Shown: in pieces, positions 57,499 through 64,000 of the stretch
Layout: each line of letters begins with the position of its first letter
Numbering within the stretch: the first letter of the stretch is position 1
Source of the DNA: Tropicibacter alexandrii
Lineage (GTDB): Bacteria; Pseudomonadota; Alphaproteobacteria; Rhodobacterales; Rhodobacteraceae
Assembly (NCBI RefSeq): GCF_003667315.2
Contig: NZ_RCTZ02000013.1
Coordinates: 79,756 to 143,755 of the forward strand
Length of the DNA stretch: 64,000 nt
Reading direction: 5' to 3'
Notes under the pieces: model-generated
The model's database searches: none
What the model saw: the letters and a program-made list of their open reading frames with translations, nothing else
Told to the model about the DNA's origin: nothing
Translations under genes and position numbers: made by a program

Positions 57499-60400
57499 AG
57501 GTTATTCCTCTCGGAGCGCAGCGGTTTTGGCCCAAGGATATCTTTGGCCTGCCAGAGACCGCCAAGTTCCTTGATGTCACCGATGATCTGCCCATAGACG
57601 GGGGTGCGTCGCGGCGCGCCACCGTCAACAGGTTCGATCGCAACCTCAAATCGCTCGAAGGTCTTTCGCGCTCCGATCACCACCAAGAGATCGCGCGCCC
57701 GCGAGAACGCCACATTGATCCTTTCGAATTTCGCCGGATTGGAGTTCTTGCCCAAACGCCGAGATCTGTTGCGAACCATGCTCACGATCACGATGTCCGC
57801 CTCCTTCCCCTGGAATCGGTCGACCGTCTCGACGTCTATTTGCAGGCCCTTGAAACGCTGGCCGAGCCTGGACTCGAGTTCTTTGCGGATCAACCTTTTC
57901 TGGCGGTTGTAAAAAGTGGCGACGGCGATGGTCTTGGTGCGGTGTTCCCGTTCGCAGGTATTGACGAGGTCCTCGACGACTTGGGCAACGAGCCGTGCCT
58001 CAAGCTTGTTTCCGATGCCGGTCCCGTCGCTGTCCTCGTAGGCAACCTTTCCGGCTTCATCTTCCGAACTGTCGATCCACAGCGCATGAAGACTTTCTGT
58101 AAGATATTGTCCGCCGGTTCGCGAGTTCAGGTTTAGGCCATGTGTCCTCCATGACCATCTGGCGCTGGTATCCAACCCATCCGGATCGGTCAGTCCGGAT
58201 TGCAATCGCCCGTCGTAGAAACGATTGATCAGCGACATGATCTGCGGATGCATGCGGTATTGGGTGTTCAGGGCTGCCCTGCTACGGGGGTCTATTTCGG
58301 CAAAGCCGTCGCGGAACAGCGATGCCGTCGTCAAACGCTCGTATTTACGAAGCAATTCTGCCTCACGCTCCAAAGCATCCGCATCCTCGTCGTCCGTGGG
58401 AGCCGTGTCCGGGTTCGAGAAAGACGCAAACTCGAACGTAGGAGGAAGCTGCCGGTGATCACCGACAAGGATCGTCTTGGGGGCAAGAAGCATCGGGCGC
58501 AACAACTCCAGCGGAGTCGCCTTGCTGACCTCGTCAACGATCACCACATCAAAGCTGGAAAATCCGTTATCTGACAGGATCCTGAAGTCGGCGTTGCACG
58601 TGATTCCGATGACATTGGCGCTGCGCACATAGCGTTCGCCCATGCGATCCGTGGCGGAGGGTTTCTCTGCCTGCTGCTTCAGGTCGCCAACCCATTGATC
58701 CAGCAAAGGCAACCAATCCTCAAGTGGATTGGCTTCTGCGAGGCGGCTTGCTTGCAAGTCCAGAATGCCCTTGATCTGGGCAATTGCGGCTGAAAGGTCT
58801 GACGGCGACGATTCGGCCGGAAGATCGAGAAATTCACTCGCCCCCGACAACAGTTTCACACACTGCTCATGGATCGTATCGCCACGGCTGCATGCATCGT
58901 CCAGGGCCTGCTGTGCAATCCGACGCGCGCGATCGGCCTCTGCTTCGGTTTTTGCACTCGCCTCGTCGTCGCCGGATCCTTCCGCTTCGGGGGCCCCTTT
59001 AGTCGGCCATGCATCGAGTATCCGCTGTCTTGCGCCTTCGGCCCTCTCTCGGCCAACCTGATCTTCTTCGTCCCTCAACCGGGATTGAATGTCGCAGATC
59101 AATTCTCGCACTTGGCCATGCAGGGCGTGCGCCGATACGTCAAGATGCGCCCTCCGTCCGTCGTGCTTGGCAATCACTGCGAGCAAATCGGCCACATCTG
59201 GCGCGAGCTCAGGACCAAAGCAGGAGGGATCCCAATCCTCCAAATTCGCAAGCGCGTTGCGAGCCATGCCCCACCATGCCGCACGCCTGTTAGCTTCTGA
59301 CGCCGCCTTCTGGAGCGCTTTCACCTCGTCCAGCCGTGCATTGGCTCGCTTGAGCGTATCCTTGCGCGCCGCAATGTCCGCATCGGAAACCCTTCGTTCA
59401 TCGTCCAGCTTTTGGGCGCGCCCGAGCCAGATCTGCAGTTGCTTGACCTCTGCTGTCAGCGACTTGAGCGGCCCGCTCACCTTCTGTTTCACATGTTCTG
59501 CGGCCATCCCATACCACTCGGCGACAGCTGTCGATTTCCTTTCCTCTCCGTCGTTTTTGCTTAGCCAAAGCTGTCGAACCTCGGGGTCATCCCTCAGGCG
59601 ATCAAGGGCGTTCTCGACCGCAAGGTTGGTCTGCGAGGCAATCAGCACGCGATGCCCCGACCTGACGAAGTGCGCGCAAGCCGCAGCGATCATCGTGGTT
59701 TTTCCGGTTCCCGGCGGGCCCTGAACATAGGCGATTTCGGGCGCGGCCAGCATGACGCCGACGGCAGCTTTTTGATCCTCGTTAAGCCGGTACATCTGGG
59801 CGATCTGCTCATTCAAAAGCCGATCAGGCCTGTCTGATGGCTTTGCCGCCAGCGCCACGTTGAAAAGCGACGCCATCAAATAGGGGGCAGCGGGCAAGCG
59901 GTTGGCTTGCCGCCGACCGCTCGCCCCGAACTGCAATTGTGTCAGGGCTGACCCGTAACGATCAAGTTGCGTCTTTGAGCCGGCTGCTTCGCTCAAATCT
60001 CTCAATCCAAGCGATGTGCTTTCGGCCATCTTGGCCAACGCAGCCACATCAGCCTTGCGCGAGAATTTCAGCTGGACCTGAATGGCTTTGGGGTCAGGCC
60101 ATGGGCAATCCTTCAAGAAATCCTGCCTGAGTGTAGCGGGTCCGATTACCTTGAAATCAGTACAGCGATAACGGATGTTGCGGCCCTTACGATCACCCTG
60201 CTTCCAGGGTTCTTCCAATGGATAGAGCTCAACACTGCGGCGTGTGTCCTTCGTCAGGCGGGCACCGGAAATATGGCGGACCGCCGCAGCACCTTCACAA
60301 ATGACAACACCATTCCAGGCATTGTCTTCCCACTCGCCGGGTCCCAATGCTGCCCAAGGCGCCTTGCGCGAAATCTCGCGGTTGGCCCAGTCCAGATAGC

Positions 60401-62390
60401 CTTGCCAGTCAGTCAACCGATCCTGGAGCTCTTCCTCCAGCATGTCTGGTAGAGCTAGCGCTTGCTCTAGGATCTCATCAAGTGCAGGTGCCGCTGCTGG
60501 CAACGAGCGTCGCGATGTATAGCGCAAAAAAGAAGCTACTGCCTCAAACGGGCGGGGCGCGCAATCCGGAACTACCGCAGCGTCCAGAACTAGAAGCGTC
60601 GTGTTGTCCGGCGTATTTCTGGAGCCGTAATCGAGCCGGCAAAGCAGGCAAACCGACATTGCCTCAGGCAAGCAGCTTTGCAGTTGCGGCAGCACTTCTG
60701 CAGGTCGAACCAGAACAAGCAGCTGCTCATCCTTCTTTGACACCAGGGAGACGAAAAACGGCCGTTCCTCCTCGTCATCGCCAAAGACAATGTCGCAGAA
60801 ACGGTCGATGAATTCGGGGCGCTCGGCTTCACTTGGCTCCACTTCGTCACGAATGGCTGCAAAGACCGTCGCAAGTCTTTCATCATCCTTGCTCACATAG
60901 CCTGTTTGCTCGCGGCGCTGGAGCAAGACCGGCAAGGTCGCAAGAGAGGACAAGGCCTCGCCGCGCCGTCGATAGGTCGGTCGGGCAACAGCAGTCTCGA
61001 GTTGAGGAACCTCCTGCTCCCGGAACGTGCCAGTCTTCGGGTCATGAACCATTCCCGCCTTTTGCGCACGATCCTGAAGCCGGCGACGCAAACGAGCCTC
61101 GGCGCGCTGGAGCGGTTCGAGATGCGCTCTGGCCCGACCATCGCAATCAGCAAGTGCGGCTTCCAGCCTTGCACGTCGCCCGTCGATCATACTCAAAAAG
61201 CGCGCTCGGATCTGTTCTGCACGTTGCAGTCGCCCGGCCGCGTCGTCTATCTCTTTTTCGTTTTCGTCGAGCGCAGTTTGTGCGTGACAGAGCATGTTAT
61301 CCAAGCGAGCCGTCACATGCCGCTGATGCTCGACCTCAAATTCCTTTCGGTATTTCGAAAGTTCAGATTCGTGCGCTTCCAGTTCGGATTTGATTTCGTG
61401 GACCATCCGCTCGATGTTCGCGAGCTTGTTTGAGATAACACTCAAATTCGCTTTGGTTTCGTCGATCAGCTTTCCGCGCAGAGACTCCGGCAGCGCCTCA
61501 AGCTCTGTCTCGTAAGTGGCCCGCAGGTCTGCCAACTCTTTCCTGATACGCTCTACATCCGCGCTTGCAGTGTCCAATTCCTGCAGTCGGGTGTCGATGT
61601 CCTTTCGAATGGAAGCTTCACTACGCCAGACCAAGTTCCGCGGATCGAGATTTCGTGCGATCCGCCCGATCCGCCCAGCCAAGGCCATTTGCGAGGTCCG
61701 TGCACGAGCGGCCTCCATCTCGCCGTTCAGCCGATTCAAATCGACTTCCGCAGTCAAAACATCGCTTTCACGCGTCCTCAATAGATCCACGTTTTCTTCT
61801 GATTCCGCCTGAAATTCCGCTTCGAGATCTGTCTCGCGCTTTCTCAGAGCTTCATGAAATGCCGGTGGAGTCCCCCCTCCCAGCAAGAGAAACAATTGCT
61901 GCTCGGCAGCGTTCTTCGCTTCCGTCAGGAACTGTGTCTCTTGTGACGTCTCGTCATGTCGTTTCCGTAAATCCTCGATCTGCGTCTCGGCTCGCGCGAT
62001 CTCCTGCTTCAGATCTGACAGCGCATCGTCGGCAAATTCCTTCGCTATCGCATTTTCTGTCTTCGACCACCTCCCCTCGCGCGCCCTTAAAATCAAGTCT
62101 TGGCACTTTTCCCGGTTGCCCTCGAAGCTCCTTAGCTCCGCCGCGACGTGGTCACAGGTGGTGTTGGCTTTAACCAGGCAGGCTTGAAGTTTTAGGAGCC
62201 GCAAATCGGCGGCGTCTTTGGCCTTTGACTTCAGTCGTTCGGCATCTTGTCGAGCCTGCTCCAGGCGCTTGTTAAGAGATTCGAGTTCTCGTTCATCCTC
62301 TCGGAAAATCTTCCGCAGATGATCAACAAGGAGGATTTCGATGCCATCAGGGAGAAATTGTGGATTAGTTCCTCTGGTGGTGAAATCCAA
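57495..62390 (-). CDS. Giant coiled-coil SF1 (UPF1/DNA2-like) helicase
   Basis: 1631 aa from a TTG at 62390, chosen because GGGAG lies seven bases upstream; the frame extends to 62516 without a better start. The N-terminal ~470 residues are coiled coil. A middle domain (about 470-880) is unassigned. The helicase core has Walker A VQGPPGTGKTTMIAAA (near 888), Walker B VVIVDEVSKATPLELL (near 1283), motif III LVGDHRQLPP, motif IV NTQYRMHPQIMS, motif V VDRFQGKEADIVIVSMVRN and motif VI RINVAFSRARD (near 1556). About 390 residues of coiled coil are inserted between motifs I and II. It leads the operon. Confidence 0.9.
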   Translation of the reverse strand: MDFTTRGTNPQFLPDGIEILLVDHLRKIFREDERELESLNKRLEQARQDAERLKSKAKDAADLRLLKLQACLVKANTTCDHVAAELRSFEGNREKCQDLILRAREGRWSKTENAIAKEFADDALSDLKQEIARAETQIEDLRKRHDETSQETQFLTEAKNAAEQQLFLLLGGGTPPAFHEALRKRETDLEAEFQAESEENVDLLRTRESDVLTAEVDLNRLNGEMEAARARTSQMALAGRIGRIARNLDPRNLVWRSEASIRKDIDTRLQELDTASADVERIRKELADLRATYETELEALPESLRGKLIDETKANLSVISNKLANIERMVHEIKSELEAHESELSKYRKEFEVEHQRHVTARLDNMLCHAQTALDENEKEIDDAAGRLQRAEQIRARFLSMIDGRRARLEAALADCDGRARAHLEPLQRAEARLRRRLQDRAQKAGMVHDPKTGTFREQEVPQLETAVARPTYRRRGEALSSLATLPVLLQRREQTGYVSKDDERLATVFAAIRDEVEPSEAERPEFIDRFCDIVFGDDEEERPFFVSLVSKKDEQLLVLVRPAEVLPQLQSCLPEAMSVCLLCRLDYGSRNTPDNTTLLVLDAAVVPDCAPRPFEAVASFLRYTSRRSLPAAAPALDEILEQALALPDMLEEELQDRLTDWQGYLDWANREISRKAPWAALGPGEWEDNAWNGVVICEGAAAVRHISGARLTKDTRRSVELYPLEEPWKQGDRKGRNIRYRCTDFKVIGPATLRQDFLKDCPWPDPKAIQVQLKFSRKADVAALAKMAESTSLGLRDLSEAAGSKTQLDRYGSALTQLQFGASGRRQANRLPAAPYLMASLFNVALAAKPSDRPDRLLNEQIAQMYRLNEDQKAAVGVMLAAPEIAYVQGPPGTGKTTMIAAACAHFVRSGHRVLIASQTNLAVENALDRLRDDPEVRQLWLSKNDGEERKSTAVAEWYGMAAEHVKQKVSGPLKSLTAEVKQLQIWLGRAQKLDDERRVSDADIAARKDTLKRANARLDEVKALQKAASEANRRAAWWGMARNALANLEDWDPSCFGPELAPDVADLLAVIAKHDGRRAHLDVSAHALHGQVRELICDIQSRLRDEEDQVGRERAEGARQRILDAWPTKGAPEAEGSGDDEASAKTEAEADRARRIAQQALDDACSRGDTIHEQCVKLLSGASEFLDLPAESSPSDLSAAIAQIKGILDLQASRLAEANPLEDWLPLLDQWVGDLKQQAEKPSATDRMGERYVRSANVIGITCNADFRILSDNGFSSFDVVIVDEVSKATPLELLRPMLLAPKTILVGDHRQLPPTFEFASFSNPDTAPTDDEDADALEREAELLRKYERLTTASLFRDGFAEIDPRSRAALNTQYRMHPQIMSLINRFYDGRLQSGLTDPDGLDTSARWSWRTHGLNLNSRTGGQYLTESLHALWIDSSEDEAGKVAYEDSDGTGIGNKLEARLVAQVVEDLVNTCEREHRTKTIAVATFYNRQKRLIRKELESRLGQRFKGLQIDVETVDRFQGKEADIVIVSMVRNRSRRLGKNSNPAKFERINVAFSRARDLLVVIGARKTFERFEVAIEPVDGGAPRRTPVYGQIIGDIKELGGLWQAKDILGPKPLRSERNNL

Positions 62391-62764
62391 TGTTCGCTCC
62401 CGCGTTGCCTCGGTCGTCGACCGCAGACAGAGCGTGCCAAAGAGGTAACTTGATGTAAATATGCCAAAATACCAATTGCGGAACAGGTTTTCGTCACGGT
62501 TTTCGCCGACAGCCAACCACGGGCGCCAATGCCGCGGCGCATGGCCCTGAAGAGTCGGGCGCGACGCCAGAGTGATCGAACGTGGCCGGATTACCCTTCG
62601 CGATGAAGGGGAGGCGGTTCGGTGCGTGTCTCGAAACCATCGCTGCGGCTATCGAGGGTATTTGCGGCGCAGTTGCATCGGTAGGCAAACCGTCGCTTGC
62701 GCTTGCACCAAGCCTGACATTGCTCCTCGCACGACCGACGGCAAATGGCTCTTCTGCCCCATCG
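62391..62764. other. Promoter-side intergenic region of the five-gene operon
   Basis: About 370 bp. It includes the likely helicase promoter on the minus strand (AT-rich near 62440-62480) and, farther on, possible degraded C-terminal sequence of the H-NS-like gene. No intact gene seen. Confidence 0.4.
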
Positions 62765-62944
62765 CTACGGTGCGGTCGCAAGATGACTTCGGCGCTCTCG
62801 CTTAGAGGGTTGGGCGAAAGCTTCCGCCTTGGCGCGGGCCTCCGCCTTCTGACGATCCTCGAATGTGGAGATCGCCTTGGCGACGTCCTCCTGAATTTTC
62901 GTCAGCTCGCCGAGCGACAGTGCCTCGAGATCGTAATAAGCCAT
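62765..62944 (-). CDS. Truncated H-NS/HvrA-like protein (N-terminal domain only)
   Basis: 59 aa from the ATG at 62944. MAYYDLEALSLGELTKIQEDV and KAISTFEDRQKAEARAKAEA match the N-terminal oligomerisation helix of alphaproteobacterial H-NS-family (HvrA-like) proteins, which are normally ~105 aa. The C-terminal DNA-binding part (TWSGRGR motif) is missing because the frame ends after RSHLATAP. Either a pseudogene or, less likely, a dominant-negative short form. It lies just upstream of the helicase operon on the same strand. Confidence 0.65.
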   Translation of the reverse strand: MAYYDLEALSLGELTKIQEDVAKAISTFEDRQKAEARAKAEAFAQPSKRERRSHLATAP

Positions 62945-63371
62945 TGATGCGTGCCGGGTCCTGGATGTTCCGGTATCGCTAGCATGTCGCGGCAGGGCCC
63001 TGCATTTCCCAGCAGGCAAGGGCAGTGGGACGAGAACTGGTGATCGCCACTTTGGCCGCTGGTGGGATGCTTGGCTTTGGGTCAAACAGTCCGATTGGCA
63101 AGGGGACATGGTCTGGCATGGGCTCCCCGCATCTCTCTGTCTCCTGGGCCATCCCTTCGACTGACAATCCCCTAATCCCGTTCGGTCTCCTGCGCGCAAC
63201 CCCGCGTCAGTCCGGGCCGTGTTGGCCGCCTTTGGCGTCCTGCCCGCTCCACCCCGGTCCTCTGGGGGTGTCCGGTGTCCATACTGTCCACCGTGCACGC
63301 ATCACCCGACGGGCTTTTTCAGGGTCTTGTCGAAGGGACGGTCCCGAAGACAGGAAACACAGGAGCTTATC
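62945..63371. other. Intergenic region before ssb
   Basis: About 430 bp with no gene I can support. The apparent frame extending upstream from ssb (from 63219) lacks SSB similarity and is better read as untranslated leader. Confidence 0.45.
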
Positions 63372-63776
63372 ATGCAGAACATCGTCATCCTCGCCGGCAA
63401 CATCGGTCAGACCCCCGAAGTCCGCACCACCCAGAGCGGCACCAAGATCACCAACTTCAGCCTCGCCACCTCGCGCCCCCGCCTCTCGGAAGGCCGTGTG
63501 ATGCGCGACGAGAACGGCTACCGGGTCATGGACACCGAATGGCACCGCATCACCTGCTTCAACGGTCTCGGCAAGACGGTCGCGGAGCACTGCGAAAAGG
63601 GCATGAAGGTCCTCGTCCACGGTCGCATCCACTACACCAAGTGGATCGACAGCATGGGGAACGACCGCTACGGCTGCGAAATCATCGCCGAGAAGGTCGA
63701 CTTCCTGAGCCGCCCGAAGTCGGCCGAGAATGAAAACCCCGAGCTGGTCGACCGCGACGACGAGATCCCGTTCTGA
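63372..63776 (+). CDS. ssb: Single-stranded DNA-binding protein
   Basis: 134 aa from the ATG at 63372, with AGGAG upstream. The OB fold has MQNIVILAGNIGQTPEVR, TKITNFSLATSRP, EWHRITCFNGLGKTVAEHCEKG (the WHRI/V core) and VLVHGRIHYTKW. The acidic tail ends DDEIPF, the partner-binding tip conserved in SSBs. It is a plasmid-type SSB, probably for replication or conjugative transfer. Confidence 0.95.
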   Translation: MQNIVILAGNIGQTPEVRTTQSGTKITNFSLATSRPRLSEGRVMRDENGYRVMDTEWHRITCFNGLGKTVAEHCEKGMKVLVHGRIHYTKWIDSMGNDRYGCEIIAEKVDFLSRPKSAENENPELVDRDDEIPF

Positions 63777-63797
63777 GGAACGGGGTCTCCTCCTCGG

Positions 63798-63821
63798 GCC
63801 CGGCGGGAAAACCCGCCGGGC
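63798..63821 (+). terminator. Terminator after ssb
   Basis: GCCCGGCGGG-AAAA-CCCGCCGGGC, a perfect 10-bp stem, 22 bp after the ssb stop. The following bases are TAAAAGTCT, so the U-run is poor but the stem is very strong. Confidence 0.7.
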
Positions 63822-64000
63822 TAAAAGTCTCTTCGGGCCACTGGAAAAGGCATCCACGCTTGCCTACCGGTGCTGAGCGCCTTGAATGCGCCTAATTGTT
63901 CAACGTGCGCACGAGCTAGATTTTGAACCAGTCCGGGTTTACCGGAGACGTTGGAGTTCGTCACTCAGCGGCTATTTTAGCCGTGAGCTCTTCGTTGTAA
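63822..64000. other. Window end, possible start of a further minus-strand gene
   Basis: From the right edge the minus strand reads YNEELTAKIAAE and then a stop, which could be the C-terminus of a gene entering the window, perhaps a transposase. Too short to assign. Confidence 0.3.

Noticed and set aside
63219..63371. Extended 185-aa SSB
   Set aside because: The first 51 residues have no SSB similarity and the ATG at 63372 has a good ribosome binding site.

Overview
This window is GC-rich alphaproteobacterial DNA and almost certainly part of a Rhodobacterales-type plasmid. It carries a complete repABC replicon (45.0-48.5 kb), a plasmid-type single-stranded-DNA-binding protein, a large ParB-like protein, a serine recombinase, insertion sequences and many gene remnants. 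I saw no rRNA or tRNA genes and no CRISPR array.

Layout. 1-2.7 kb: end of an NmrA-like reductase, a glutathione S-transferase, an IS3 remnant and a truncated plasmid regulator. 2.7-32.3 kb: a 29.6-kb segment bracketed by two same-length, same-orientation ISL3-family elements whose transposases are identical. Inside lie GntR and RES remnants and then a long minus-strand cluster for a soluble diiron (propane-type) monooxygenase: hydroxylase alpha and beta subunits, reductase, coupling protein, a secondary-alcohol dehydrogenase, an amidohydrolase, a MIP18/DUF59 protein, a dedicated GroEL, a second Zn alcohol dehydrogenase, a glyoxalase-I-like protein, a GMC oxidoreductase with a Tat-exported small subunit, KatG, a hypothetical protein and a sigma-54 activator. 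Upstream of the hydroxylase is a near-consensus -24/-12 promoter, then repeated GTTACAC motifs, then a separate rpoN. The segment thus appears to bring its own promoter, activator and sigma factor. After it come a WD40 operon, a GNAT protein and broken genes.

32.3-42.3 kb: a CCC1/VIT1 transporter and a P-type ATPase, an ApbE flavin transferase with a PepSY-flavodoxin-FNR reductase, a DUF2271 protein with a TGAS flavinylation-like motif, an Asp-rich exported protein, cytochrome b561 and PepSY proteins, and a divergent two-component system. 42.5-51.9 kb: a second copy of the plasmid regulator, a serine recombinase with a res-like site, repABC (with a ctRNA gene, two copies of a perfect parS-like palindrome, a DnaA box and an operator), a 722-aa ParB-like protein and small plasmid genes.

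52.0-62.4 kb holds what I consider the most interesting locus: five minus-strand genes in which every junction is an ATGA overlap. They encode a giant coiled-coil UPF1/DNA2-like SF1 helicase, a PIN-domain nuclease with a large unknown N-terminus, a coiled-coil protein, a ClpB-type AAA+ ATPase with a degenerate first AAA domain, and a small radical-SAM activase-like protein. I do not recognise this combination as a named system; a nucleic-acid-directed defence or RNA/DNA surveillance complex is the leading inference. The window ends with a truncated H-NS-like gene and ssb.
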